64,000 nt of DNA from Dimorphilus gyrociliatus (GCA_904063045.1 CAJFCJ010000010.1:372001-436000), one strand, 5' to 3'; positions 37,401-50,810 are shown, counted from the first letter of the stretch. Notes: generated by a model from the letters alone, not told the origin. Numbers and translations: made by a program.

Positions 37401-40400
37401 TCATACGTACAAACAAAAAACGTAGGATTAAAATATAAAATGCATATGTGGACAAAATAAAGAATAGAACGGAAACAGACGTAGAGTGGAAGGTAAAGAT
37501 GGAAGAAGATAAAATGAATTCGAAAAGAAATGACTATTTCATGTGATAAAGTTAAGAAAGAAGAGAAAAGAAGGAACAGAACGAATGAAACGAGAGAAAG
37601 CAATGAAAAAATTGTTGCAAGCACAAATATTTTCCCACTACGTCAACGCTGACAACTGCAACAAGCTGTAGTGATTTATTACGGTAGACGCTTACCTCGC
37701 ACCAGCATCTAGTAGCGTCTTAAAGATGTGGACGAAGCCGCTGGCAGCGCAGTAGAAGAGGATGTTATTACCGTCGTTATCCTTGTCTGAGATGCTTATC
37801 TTGGAGGAACTGAGTAGGTCGTTGATGAGATCTTCGTGCCCTTTGTCCACTGCTTCCATTAGGATGTTCATTCCATTATTGGCCTTGGAAATTTTGGCTC
37901 CCTGCTTCAACAGGTAGTCAAAAGCTTCCTTATTATTACCTTTAAAGAGAGAGAATGAAATATAGATGGAAAAAGCTTGAAAAGAGAAAGCAGGGAAAGA
38001 GGAAGGAGTAGTAATAACACAATTACATCGGATACAATACGGATATGATGGATAGAATTTTCGGAAACGTATACGCACGCATAATGCTAACAAATTGCTC
38101 TTATGCATTCCGTATTGCATGTATATAATATAATCTATCTTAGTTCTATATATACAGCATATATAACTTATTATGCTACTTTTTTCCTTTTATCGAACGC
38201 GTATATTATTCAATAACCTTTTCCGCCTTACGAATCATAAACTATTATATTCCAAGGCAAAGCAGAATCAGAATCATTTTTACAGCGCATGCGTATTGTC
38301 TTAGGAGAAAGGTATCTTTACAAATTATTAACTAACAATACTGGTCACATGTTGTTAATAAATTATATAAAAACGACGCAAAAGAAGCTTTTTTTTTTAA
38401 TAAACTATTCTACCGTTAAACATATCAAACTACGCCAACAAACAAACGCCTGTATGAAAAATTAATGGCCGGAGCCGGGTGATCGGACTGGAAAGAATCT
38501 CGTTAAATCTCATTTAATTATACGTCACGGAAAGGGGAAACCAAATATATATAAATACATATTTTTATACTGTATGTGTAAAGAAAATTGCCAATTACAT
38601 ATAGTTTTTTTACCTTGAATCGCGTAGAATAAGGCATTCCAACCGTCGGTGTCCACTTGATTTACGAATACGCCAAATTTCTATTAAAAGGGAGAAAAGA
38701 ACAAATGAAAAATTATAAAAGACAAAAGAAACGGAATAAAGAAATACTATTTGTCTTTGTAAATGTTAATTAAAAGTGTTGTTTTTCTTCTTTTATTATT
38801 TAATTGTAGTTAAAAATATTGGCCTACATATGAACTGTTTTTTAACGCATATCAATCAAAAACAAAGAGAATCAATCGATTAGCTTATTGACCGTTTTTG
38901 GAGTGAGAACACGAGAGGGAGAAGGAGGGGCAGAAAGAGAGAATAAGTAAGTGAATGAGTAGAAGAAAGGGGAGGGAAAGAGGGGGAGGGAAAGAAGGAG
39001 AAAATGAATGAGTAGAAGAAAGAAGAGGGAGAGACGGATTATGTACAAACATGTTGGTATATGCTTTGTAGGCTTAGCAAATGAATATAAAACAAAAACG
39101 GTGTTTAAATAAAATAAGAAGGAAGATATTGAGATTTTCTTATAAAAATTAAATGAGATCGACTTTTTTCAAGGAATCATTGATCTAATTAGTCGATAAA
39201 CGATCGAAATACATAAGGGAGAAGAGGAAATAGCAGAGAATGAGAAGGGTTTAGGGTAAAGTTTGTAAAGAGGAGCTTAGGGAAAGAGAAAAGAAGTTAC
39301 AGACAGTTTTTCTGGAAGGAAGTAGAAGATGAAGGGCAAAGGAAAGAAGTACAGAAAAAAATTCGTTCGCGTGAGTACAAAGCAGCTTTTCTAAGCCTTT
39401 TCACACGGCGTTCGTAATTACCTTATTCCAAAAGCGATAAAGCAAAGTTAAAGTAAGTATACGTGTATATATATGAGCTTTGGGAATGAAGATTTCTTCT
39501 GAAGAATATTGTCAATAGTGCGAGGGGAAGGTATAATCGACAAATAATATTAGGATACGTGGAAGAGAAAAGGCAATCGAATCTATATTTGATCCCTGCT
39601 TACCCTGGCCTGCTGCATAATATGCCTTAAAAAGACCACATCGCCCCTGGTAGCCGCCTGCATTAATATACTCCTACCATCCGCTGCCGGCGTCGCTTCA
39701 GCTCCATAATCAACTAGGGTGTCAAATAGTTCAATATCACCGCCGGACACTGAGTAAAGTAATGCGTTCCAACCGTCTTTATCTCGTGAATTAATGTCAA
39801 TACAAAATTCATCGAGTCTATCCAATATAATTTTTGATATTTCAGTTTTGTTTTTAGCAACTGCCTGCATCATAATTGTTATGTCATCGTAGCTCGGTCT
39901 AACTTCTATACCCTCTTCAATAAGATACTCGAAGAGGTCACTGTCACCAGATGATATTACATAGAATAAAGTGTTCCTTCCTTTATGATCCATAGCATTA
40001 ATATTTATACCAAGTCGTTTTGCGTTGATAATCGAATGTCGGAGCATGAGCTGATTGCCCTTCAAAGCGGAAGTCATTAACACCGTACGGCCGTCATTAG
40101 CAGCTTTTGCTGTCAACTTGTTCCTTATAAGTAGTTCGAAAGTTTCGATGCTGCCACCATCACAGGCATAAAACAAAGCATTCCTGCCGGCCTTATCAAT
40201 GTGGTTGATGGGAGGAAAATCTAGTTCCGCACAAGACGTCACAACGGAATGCTGATGATTAATCAGATAGAAGTTTCTTTTAATTAATAGATAAATTTAA
40301 TAGGATAATTCAAGGATAATTTTTAAGAGAAACTGAAAATTTAATAAATGTTAACTCTGAATTTAGAGGAAAATGAAAGTGAATTTTTCTTTTACGAGAA

Positions 40401-41222
40401 AAGTGTTATTTTTTAAAAGAAAAGAAATTAGGGGCCATATGTAGTGACGTCTTGTGCCATACTTGGTTGATTGATTAAATATCGAACAATTGAAATATGA
40501 CCACGTAAAGATGCTTCCATAAGTACACTAACACCAGACGAATCTGAAATGAAATTGGCACCTTTCTCTAACAAAAAGATGACGGTATCTAATTGACCAC
40601 TTGCAACCGCATAAAACAGAACATTCTTTCCATCGTTATCCTTAACATTTAAACTTGCTCCTTTAGAAACAAGATATTTAACAACTTCTACATTATCGGC
40701 GAAAGCCGCTGTCATTAGGCAGGTAACACCGTGCTTGTTAGGCAGTTCGAAGAAAGCATGGTTATCGATTAAGCACTTAACAATGGATAGGTGACCTTCG
40801 AGGGACGCCTCATGCAAAGCCGTATCACCTGTGCTGGTTTGAGCGACTAAATCTGCACCATGTTTAACAAGTATATCTACCATTTCCATTTTTCCCAAAA
40901 GGGAAGCCAGATATAATGCTGTAACACCGTCGTAGACAGTTAGGTCTTCTATTGAGCATTTTTCGTTGATCCCGTATTGTAAGGCTGCGAGATATTCTAC
41001 TATATCCAAATACCATCCACAAACGGCGGTCAACAAAGGTGTTGCGGCTTTTACATGAAGTTCTCTACTACCGGATGGTCTTCGTATGTAGAGTCCTTCT
41101 ATATCTCGACTTTGTAATAGGTCTCGCCGCTCGGAAGTTGAACAGCTTTCCAGTAGGGACCGTATTGTGTCCAAATCGCCCGATTTGATGGCGTAAAAAA
41201 GACTGGAGGCCTTATTGTACAT
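34223..41222 (-). CDS. Multi-ankyrin-repeat protein with C-terminal CARD
   Basis: Nine exons: 40463-41222, 39604-40220, 38614-38680, 37696-37939, 36368-36520, 35746-36196, 35262-35671, 34642-35057, 34223-34575, keeping one frame for about 1156 residues. Nearly the whole protein, from residue 1 to about 1040, is ankyrin repeats, close to 30. From about residue 190 many alternate between two types: one with GRNALFYA or DGxNxLFYA and one with GxTVLMQA, a period of about 66 residues. The last about 85 residues match a CARD death-fold domain: LYEQLDCNAALRDLIKLKIF, then VYKLIDILQYRGPRGF. CARDs bind other CARDs in caspase, inflammasome and NF-kB signalling. No signal peptide, membrane segment, NTPase or protease domain. 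The last exon could alternatively start at about 34531 (same phase). The start ATG follows an acceptor-like TTTTATTAG, so a 5' UTR intron is likely. Confidence 0.85.
38895..39040 (+). repeat. Polypurine tract with a 53-bp duplicated motif
   Basis: Almost pure A/G on the plus strand within an ankyrin-CARD gene intron. The 17-mer GAATGAGTAGAAGAAAG occurs at 38953-38969 and again at 39006-39022, suggesting a tandem duplication. Confidence 0.7.
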
Positions 41223-41916
41223 CCTTCTCTACTAATAAAAAAAAGTCCATAGTCAACCTTTCGAACTTTGTACCTGTGGAGCGGTAAACATTCGACGATA
41301 AGGCAACCGTTGACTAATTAAACTGCTGCTTTACAGAGCTCTACAGCGCCAGTTATAGAGCACGTATGAGAGAACCTAGTATTTTGATGTCGGTTGAGGG
41401 GGGGCCGAACGTGAGAGCTAGAATAAGAAAGAGGTGCTGCAAACAAAAACTGTACAAGGTATACTTTCTAAAATGATAATAAAGAGCGTTTCTATCTCTA
41501 GGGTATTAAAATTTTTCATTAATTAAAATCTTATAGGTATTTAGTAAAAATACAAGAGAAAAGAGAGGAGAGAGGAAGGGGGGGGAGGAGGAGCATAATA
41601 TGAATAGTAAAACTGCTGGTTTTATGCATATATTACGGTCCTAATTTAGATGCCTATCTGAGAATTAATTGCAATTAAACATGTATTTTACGTTTTCAAT
41701 GATTCAATTAATTCATTTAGATAGTTTTTTTTTTAAATTAAAAATAACTTGGAAAATTATTTATATTTATTTCATCATATAGAAATATTTAAAAAAAATA
41801 TTCTTCAGTTTATCCCAATATTGACTTTCATATAATCACATTCCAAAAATAGGCTTTATGTATATGAATACTCAAACACACATATATATATACTAATATA
41901 TATACATATATATAGA

Positions 41917-41958
<42 letters not shown>

Positions 41959-42000
41959 GCAGTGGTAGTAGTAGTAATAGTAGTAGTAGTAGTAGTAGTA
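41917..42000. repeat. Compound (TA)n-(TAG)n microsatellite
   Basis: TA units followed by an ACTGTAGTGCAGTGG spacer and about ten TAG/TAA units. Confidence 0.85.
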
Positions 42001-42929
42001 TATATGTAAATTACTTCTAATGAAATAAAAGAAAAACAGGCTTATTTGTACTTTAATTTCTGATTTGAGAGTCACATTGTTCTTTTTTTCATGAAATTTT
42101 CGTAAATGAAAAGTCTATACTTACGCCTTTTACCTGATAACCTTCAAGTGTCTGTTTTAGTCAGCTATCTCAAATCCAGGTACAACGATTTACGTCGCTG
42201 GTCCTGCGGATATTGAGACTCTTTCATTGCACAGTAAAGATAACAATTCTCAATCCCAGAACGTAATTCAAAAGTCCGGTCTAAGGTTAATCACAGAAAA
42301 GAAATAAAAAATATTAGAAGGGTAAGGTGAGACAATTGACGATAAAGATGAGAAGAAGATCTGGAAAGTCGAGTTATAAATATGAAATTTTACACACGTA
42401 CTTTGTTTGTGAGATTATATTCTCGGTTGTAGGCTTACTTCAAGTTCAGTTTTATTTTAAGCCTTTAGTCTGATATTGACATGATAACATGTGACAATAT
42501 TGTTGCGGAATTTCAACAGTATTTTACTTTAAACAATCAAGCTGTTGGTAAATGCATTAGAAACATAAGCGTACATCAGACAAGAGAGTCTAATCGGTTT
42601 ACGCTTCGCTAACAAAAAAATTAATTATATACAGAGTTCTATTTTTAAAAGGATAAAAAGCCCTCGACGAACGTTTTGCCATCATTATCCGTAGTATATC
42701 CTACCAGAAATTGAAAGGGACAATAAATAATAGAACCAGAACTTGGAAGGAATTTTTGCCCTCTTCTAATTTATATAGTTACGCCCTTATAGTTAGCCTT
42801 GTCTAAAGGGTTCGACTAGCTAGTTACCTAAAAAAAAGCGATATATTGTCCTCAAATATCATGTTTGAAGCAGAAGCAGGAAGAGTTTTGTATTTTATGT
42901 TTTTCTCATCAAAGAGACCATGCTTTTGA

Positions 42930-43140
42930 ATAAAAGTAAGAAACGGAGTGAGAGATGGAGATAGAGCGAGAGAGAGGGAAGGAGGGAGAGAGAAAGAGAG
43001 ACAGAGACAGAAAGAGAAAAAGAGAGTAGCACTAGTGTAAGTAAAAAAGAAAACGAGAAAAAAACAACAGATTTATATATATATATATATATACTAATAT
43101 ATATAGAAAGAGAGAAAGAGAGATAGAAAAAAAAACTAAA
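42930..43140 (+). repeat. Polypurine/GA-rich tract
   Basis: Runs of GAGA, GGGA and AGAAA interrupted by one TA microsatellite (43077-43105). The 93-codon Ser/Leu-rich frame on the opposite strand is an artefact of this composition. Confidence 0.8.
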
Positions 43141-45449
43141 AAGAGGCATATATAAGGGGAAGAGAGTGTCATTCAACCAATTATAACTCGATGCCTGGAT
43201 TATAACGACCGATATAAAAGAATATGAAATAATATCAAAGTTATGCAGAAATACACATAAACGATGTTGGTCTTTTATATAAGTATACTATATGTAAGTA
43301 AAAAAAAATGCTAAAATGTCATCAAATGGATCAACTGTTATCGTATTTTGCTAAAATTCAATTTTCGTATTTTTACAAAATTCAATTTTCCCTATTCCCT
43401 TTTCAATTGTACTCTTAACCCGTGTAATTACATTTATTACGTAGAGGATATAAACCCCTGCTATAAGGTCCTTATGCGAAATTTTCCAGTTGTTAAACAA
43501 CTATAAACAACTTTTCTTTGTTTGCTTATTTTAATTATCAACTCCTAAAGGTATTTATGGAAGAATAATATATAACGTTTATTAGATACTAAGAGTCTAT
43601 TGACCCGTTAGAATCGAATATCATACTAATTTACAAACAAATTATAGATTCGGCAAAGTCTATTTATACTGTCGACTGTATACGGCACGCGAGATCTTCG
43701 GACTCAATTATCTATGGCTAAAACCTTTGAGCGTCTATCAAACGCGTCCTCTTCCTAGATTTCTGGTATAGTACTTGATAATGAGTGCGGGTAAATTATA
43801 AACAAGGCCTATACATATACTTAAACTAATGGAAATGAATTGTATACACATACGCGAATGTCAATTTGATGTTATTATATTTCTAGGAAGAAGCAAGTCT
43901 TAAGCGAGAGTTTCCTTTCTTTTCTATTTAATTTATTGTGTGCAAAATAATGTTAGGTTCTATACAAGAACAGAGAAAGTATAGCATATATTCATATGCC
44001 AAAATATGATATGAATTATTACAGTGCATGCTGTATTGCACTAATATGCAGTATATATATAATAATAATAATATATATATATATACTGTATATACAATAC
44101 AAATGTATATAGCAGAAAAAAGACAAAGGAAAAGTTTGCACTTGTTTTCGTTGTCTATTAACCAGGCATAATAATAAAAAAGAAATACAAACGGAAGAAG
44201 ATAGGTTACTGAGGACATTTAGAAAAAATATTAAAAGAGAGTCTAAAGCATCGTTCGACCAAGTCTTTTTATAGTAGAAAATGTTAACGAGTCCTACTGT
44301 TTTATTAATGGAAAGTTTGCGTATCGGGAGTAGCTTTTTTTGCCAAATTTTTCTACTCGCTTAAATTGATTTGAGAGTTAGGGAATTCGAACGATGGGTA
44401 AATATTATTTTCCGCCATACTCCGTTAGTTATTTCTTTTTTCCCTTTTCTAAGCCTATATTGATTATCATATATAACTATGAAGAAATGACAAAGAGAAA
44501 GAAATAAGATGAATTAAATTTATTGATTGATATATACAGTTGGGAGAAAGAGAGAAGGTTTTTAACCTTTATTTCTATTTTAGGTTATCATTAGAGAGGA
44601 TTAAAATTAAAAAGACGGTGAAAAGAGAAAGCAGAAAGAGGAGAAAGGAAAAAGGAAAGAAAAAAACTCTATTCCTTCTAAAATATCTAAATGTAGCGTT
44701 GAATAGGATTACCGGCGATAATTATTCGTAGTTTATTAAATAGGAAAGAAGACAGAGAAAAGAGGAATAGAAAAGTCACGGAATAAAAAAATAAAAGTTA
44801 ACAGTAGACGTCAATGTGCATTATAAAAGAGTTGGAAATTAGAATAGATTCTTAATTTATAGCAAGAGATTAATTATTATATAAATATGTACTATTTATT
44901 AATTATATGGAATATTACGCCATTCCTTTTGTTTTCGCTGTTGTTTTGTATTTTCCTCATTGTTCCGATAATAAATAACGATTACATAAGTAAAATGTAC
45001 ACTACGAATGCTGACAAAAATTAAAGATCTAGAATACATCTAGGTATAAACCAAATGCGTAATAAATGCTATTTGTGGACTTTGCAGGTATATTTATAGG
45101 CCAATGTATCTATTATGTACATCTTTTATATCTTAATGAGAATGAACGTGTTTTGCACGCGTGACAAAGATGAAAAGTTAAATGGCACTATTTATAGATC
45201 GTCTAATGGCAGCTTTATTTCTCATATCGTTCGGATAAGCTAATTTCAGAGTCACCTGCTCTGAAAATACCATATAAATTACGAAAAAAGAATTTTTTTA
45301 TCGGAAATAGGCCTAAATGTATTATTAAAAATTATGAGTGCTTTTCAGTGTTTATATTAGATATGGATAGGAAAAGAATTGAAAGGGAAGCCTTTTTTCT
45401 CACTGTTATGGTTTGTATTACACAGTTGATTGGTTGATTAGTTTTTCAA

Positions 45450-47142
45450 TTAATAAGTATCGGTAATGAAAAAGTTAACATCGTCACCCTCGAATATAAA
45501 AGGTAGATTTCCATATAATAATAAATCATCTTGCATAATATCATATCTATAAAGCTTATTTTCAGCTAATAAGAACAAATATTCATCCTGAAAGGAGGCT
45601 ATTGCGCAACAATTAGGTAGACTATATAATTTTGAAACTTGTTGAGGACTAATAGATGGATAGAAGGCAAATAATTTCGTGTTGGTTTTCGACGGTGTAC
45701 TGAGGATGTACCAAGTTTCCTTAACTTTTTGCATTCTACCTAGAGGAATTGTCCATTGTAACTCAATCCAGTCACCACTAACGCCATCTTCTGCTTTGTA
45801 TTTAAGTACGCTTGCCTCTTTTAGAGATGTTTCAAAGACGACATATAAATTTGAGTTGAACGAGTATACATATTTAACATTTTCTGTAGGATAATCATTA
45901 GGAAATGCAGGTAAAGACTCCCATTTCAATTGAAAAATATTAAAGCGAGAACATCCTAAAAAGTGGGAATGGCTTCTCTTCCCTCCAACGATATATAAAT
46001 AGTCATATCCGTCCGTTTGCAAATAGCACGACGAATGCTTTCTCTGAATAATATTCATTTGAGCAGATTGCATCATTTGAAAAGGTTGACCAGCTATATC
46101 CGAATTAGTCCTAATATCCACCATCCAAACTTCTGACAACGCTCCATATCTTCCATAACGACCCCCTATATTAATGATACGATTAGTTAACAAAAGAAAA
46201 GTCGAATTAAAAAGTATACGCTCTAGATATACACATGTTATTGATTATATATGATTTAGTATAAGACTGTACATGTTTACAATAACTTAATGACAATATA
46301 AATTTATATAAATTTACTTAAATTTTACATATTAAAATCAATATTAACACCATTGTATACCTGTAACATAAAGATGTCCTTCATCTGTACAAGAAACTGC
46401 AAAATCTACTAAAGGTGTAGAATCTTTATTTGGGAGCTTTATAGCTCTCTTCAAAGTACACCTGCATCATATATACATACACATATATATATATATATAT
46501 ACATATATACACATACTGTATATAATAAATACATCTAAAATATATCTTTCTAACTGAGAATACCGACGAGCGTTCGTCCGCTAAATCTGTTTGTTTGTTT
46601 ATTTGTATGCAAGTATCATATTAAAAAAAATAATTTTCTCTCTAATTAAAAAAAACAGAATAAACGGTAGAAACATAATCTTTCCATCGAAGAGAAAACT
46701 CATTCTAATATTGTTGTATTAAATGTTAAAAGGAAATCAAAATTCTAAAATCTTAGCTCTCCTATAGAAAGAGAAGCACGAAATGATGAAAAATATATAG
46801 AGATTGATTGATTTTATAGTAACAAATAAATAAAATAAAACAATCTTGTTATTAATATAATTAGTTTTATGTTTTTGTTTATCAAATTGGAACGCTTTTT
46901 TCTGTGATATGAAATAATCTCCTTCATTTATTGATATATTATTAAAAATAGAATAGGATTAGACACCTACCTACGTATTTAATTAGGAAATACGTTTTTT
47001 AATTTTACAAATAAACAACTTACTTTTCTAAATCGAATATTAATATGAATTTGTTCGCAGATCCGTCCAAGTATCCGCCCAGAACGACGAAGCTAGGCCT
47101 AAGCTTGACACGTTCGAAAGTTGATACGCATCCAGTTCCCAT
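45450..47142 (-). CDS. Kelch-like beta-propeller protein
   Basis: 311 residues from three exons: 47024-47142, 46361-46461, 45450-46165, in consistent phase. The start context gives MGTGCVSTFERVKLRPSFVV, then repeated beta-strand/turn units typical of kelch blades: VLGGYLDGSANK, HLYVTGGRYGRYGALSEVWM, YLYIVGGKRSHSH, WESLPAFP, LYRYD. Double-glycine turns (LGG, TGG, VGG) and following aromatic residues fit five to six degenerate kelch repeats. No BTB, BACK or F-box domain, signal peptide or membrane segment is seen, so it would be a stand-alone propeller, presumably a protein-binding module. The exact orthologue is not recognised. Upstream DNA (47374-47428) is unusually G-rich. Confidence 0.8.
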
Positions 47143-47373
47143 GGCCGATCAGACTAGAATAATTGGCGGTGCTTAATGAATAAAACATTTGAAATAAAAT
47201 ATCGCAACGACACGCGAAAGCTGGTGTGGAAGAATCGATGCGGTCGTCAAACGGCGTCTATTAAACGTTAGCTACTCAATTTGTAGTTCAAGGCCGTCAT
47301 AATTTGAATAGAAAATGGACAGATCGAACAATTAACGAGGTAGTGTTAATTATATGCAGGAGAGAAGGAAGGA

Positions 47374-47428
47374 GGGGCGGGAGCGGGAGGGTACATGGAA
47401 AGAAGGGAGTGGAGGGAGGGGAGGGGGG
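47374..47428 (+). promoter_or_regulatory. Two adjacent G-quadruplex-capable tracts
   Basis: The first (47374-47391) has four runs of at least three G separated by one to three bases. The second (47405-47428) again has four G runs with short loops. The first also contains GGGGCGGG, an Sp1/KLF-type box. They lie 230-290 bp upstream of the kelch gene start, G-rich on its non-template side complement. Confidence 0.5.
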
Positions 47429-50400
47429 AGTATAAAATATAAAGAAAAAGCAAATTAGATTTTTAATTATAATATAATTGTTAAAGATCGATGTCTTAGA
47501 GTAGAGAGTTAAGCTGAATTATTTAGCGCCTTGGTGTACGTTTGGACGCGTTAGACATGTCCCTCGTTTTGAATGAGCCATTCAATAAAACAAACATGTT
47601 ATCAGTATTTATTATGGAATACCTAACATATAATTTTCTATAAAAGTTTAATACAATGCAAACTTTTTCAGCTACTCCTATATACAGTAAACACATATAT
47701 ATATATATATAATTTTTTAGAATCGTTACCTTATTAGATGTGATTTTTTCCTTGTCGTATCAGAAAAAATGGAAGAGAACGAAAAATAATCAATTTACTC
47801 TTTCTTTTTTCACCATACTTGATTCCTTAAAGGAATATATTGTTTAGCACGGTAAAGCTTAATCCCTTATTAATTAATGACATGAAAAAAAATCAATAGA
47901 GCTTGTATTAATAGGTGTGGTTATCTATACGAACAAAAAGAACGGTAATAAAAAGGTTATTATGATAAAAAAATGATTAGTTTTTCTCTATTATTTTCAT
48001 TATTTAAGTAAAGAGTACCATAGAATATATTTAAAATAATTATGAGAACTCTTTTTTCAATTAAAATTGAACTTAAAGCGGTTACTTACTAATATTTAAT
48101 ATGTGTTCTAAATGATAGAAATGTTTTTTCTTTATATTAATTACAGTACTTGATAAAGTTAAAGATAGAAGAAAGAAAAGATCTCCTACATATCGGATGT
48201 GTTTCTTCTTGGTTGCTTTCTTTTTCTGAATAGAAAAAAAAAACAGCAGAAATAAAATAAACTAAATATTCAACGATTGTCGACCCCTGTTGATTTCATA
48301 TATAATCTGTTGAAATCGATACCATTCACACAATGTTACTAGATATTTTCTGCAATTTAATTTGTTTTTCCTTTTAAAAACGGGAATAAAAGAGAGGTGA
48401 GAGGAAAAATAAAAGAAATAGATTATTATTTTTCTTATTTGCGAATATAATATCTATTCTCCTCCTTTTCTTTTCGATCTTTTCATCGTTATTATTATTA
48501 ATTTCTTTGTCTTTCCCTCTCGTAAATGGTCTCTTTCTGATCACGAATACGAGTAAATGTCTAGCTAAATTATTAAAATTCATCATAAAAACAGCATGTA
48601 ACAAAAGAGAAAAACGTTACAATTTTTGTTTTAGCAAAACTCGTAATTATCACAGTCTAAAAAGGGTATAAATCATTTCCTTCCTATAAAAGTATTATGC
48701 AGATGGCGTATGCCAGTAACTCTAATTATGGGAATTTGTAGGACTTTTCCCCTTTGAAAAGTACGCTGTATCTGCAAATGGTATAAAAATATAATAAAGG
48801 GAAAAATATTAAAGAGAAAAGGATGTATAATAGATTATAAATTGAATTAACCCCAACAATTTTATAAAATAACTTTCACTCTGTTTGTCAATACAAAGTT
48901 AATATAGTACATTAGGTTTTTGCGGATAGCCTAATAAAAATACATAAGGGAAATATGAGAATATAAAAGCCTGTAAATACAGTCAGGAAAGGAATATAAC
49001 AGCTATATTCATGAAAGCCATTACCTTAACACTTAATTTACCTTAAAACTTCTTAAATATATTTAAAAGGGCCCATTTTCTCCAAGTTCTAATATGGATA
49101 ATTAGAAATTAAATTACATATCCATTCTAACGGATAAAATCCTCTGTTCTCTTTCCGTTTTTCCTCTTTCTTCTTCCCTCTACATTAAAGGCATATAGGT
49201 ATTAACAGTATATTTATACTGGTGGTACAATATACTCTTCCTCATTTTTGTAATTCTTTACTGTATCTACATTATAATTTTCTGTAAGAGAGTTCTTTAC
49301 CTTTTTTGCACTTTTTGTTAAGTTAACTTCTTAGAGAGTAAAAGAAAAACCAATTAGATATTCTTATTTGAGAGAACTGTCCGATTTATAGGATCATTTT
49401 AATGAGATTTAACCGTGGCGTGACCTAAAATTCTCTTGGAGTAGCACTTTTCTATAATTAATTGTTATTAACTTTTAATAGCGGATAGATCAGGTGATTT
49501 GCCAATATTATTTGAAATTTTATTTATTTTTAGTACTTTTAATAATACTTTAAAAAGCCAGCTATTATAAAAAAATACGTGACGAGCCATGAGAAGTCTT
49601 CATCTAATATGACATTTTACTACGTTAATTTGACAAATTTTCAAATAATTAAAAAATCCTGTGAAACGGCTAGTTATCTAAAATAGAAAAGATATGGTGG
49701 GTAGCTAATGACTAGGATTCGAGAAAGAATAATTTTTTATATGCTATTGTAATTACTTGTATTATTTATCTCTCTCTCTCTCTCTCTCTGTCTATCTATC
49801 TCCCATGCAGTATACCTTCCCTTGTTCTTTCAAAGCTAAACAACACTTTTCCTATTAATTACATCTGAAAAATATAAATCTAGGCCTAATGTTTATGCGA
49901 TCTAATTTCCAATTGCATTTTATTGTTTCCATTCATTTTTCTTTGAAGTTTTTGAATAGCCTTCAAAAATGTTTTATCACTAAAAGGCAATATTCATCAT
50001 GGATGAATCGTTTTCCTATTAATCCCATACAAATGTAATTGAATACTTAAAAATTTTTGGAAAACCGAAATAAACGTTCAACATCAGAATTCAACATATT
50101 TTGTAAGCCTACATGACTTTTTTGTTTGCTAACTTTATTATTTTAAAAGTATGTTTGGAAAGTAAAAAACTTAATAATTATATTTAGTTTTCCTTTAATT
50201 ATTTTATCAATAAATTGCAGGAAGTAATCAATCTTTACTTTTTTGTTGTTTTCTTTATGCAAATGATAATTAAAGTTAGAAACGCTAACGCCATCTAAAG
50301 TATTATTATAATGTTGTATATTTTTGAATGTATTGTGTTGAAGCCAGTGCTGGACTAATTATTAAAAAGGGGGAAATAGTTTATAGAATAATAGTTAGTA

Positions 50401-50762
50401 AATTAATAATAATTAATCAAATAATAATTATTATTAGATTAGATTGTTTTCATTTCTTTTTGTTTTTTCTTTTTAGTATTTTAGGAGAACTGGGAAATGA
50501 ACGAAATAGGGGAAAGATAATGAAAAAGAAAGAGAAGAGAGAGAGAGAGAGATGAAACATATAGACAAAGAGGTATAGGAATGAAAAGAGAAATATAGAA
50601 AACAATTAATATGAATAAATAAATGTTTAAAACAACTTGAATACAAATTTATGAAAAATTTAGTATTATGAGAAAATTTATACTAATTTATGAATATTAA
50701 ATTTTTTCTTTATCCAGCTGACTGTTTATTACTATTAAATAGATCTATAATGAATGTAAAAA

Positions 50763-50770
<8 letters not shown>

Positions 50771-50810
<40 letters not shown>
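50771..50810. repeat. (AG)20 microsatellite
   Basis: Uninterrupted AG units preceded by a poly-A run. Confidence 0.95.

Larger units (their letters stand above)
41223..45449. other. Gene-free 4.2 kb upstream of the ankyrin-CARD gene
   Basis: Holds the ankyrin-CARD promoter and the kelch gene 3' flank. A donor-like GGCGTAAGT (minus strand, near 42120) may belong to a noncoding first exon of the ankyrin-CARD gene. Repeats: TA run 41917-41951, (TAG)n 41960-42000, polypurine 42930-43140, TA/AAT cluster near 44050-44095. No coding exon supported. Confidence 0.5.

Noticed and set aside
40227-40462. Alternative first junction of the ankyrin-CARD gene using an acceptor at 40252 (CATCAG)
   Set aside because: It needs a poor donor (GTCACT) and inserts extra residues between ankyrin helices. 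The junction 40463 to 40220 has phase-matched sites and gives normal repeat spacing.
41893-42075. 60-codon Tyr/Ile-rich frame on the minus strand
   Set aside because: Translation of (TA)n and (TAG)n microsatellites.
42790-42830. GGGTTCGACTAG, similar to a tRNA B box
   Set aside because: No matching A box at the right distance and no cloverleaf could be drawn; a chance match.
42895-43176. 93-codon Ser/Leu-rich frame on the minus strand resembling a membrane segment
   Set aside because: It is the complement of a GA-rich polypurine tract plus TA repeat; composition alone explains it, and there is no splice or homology support.
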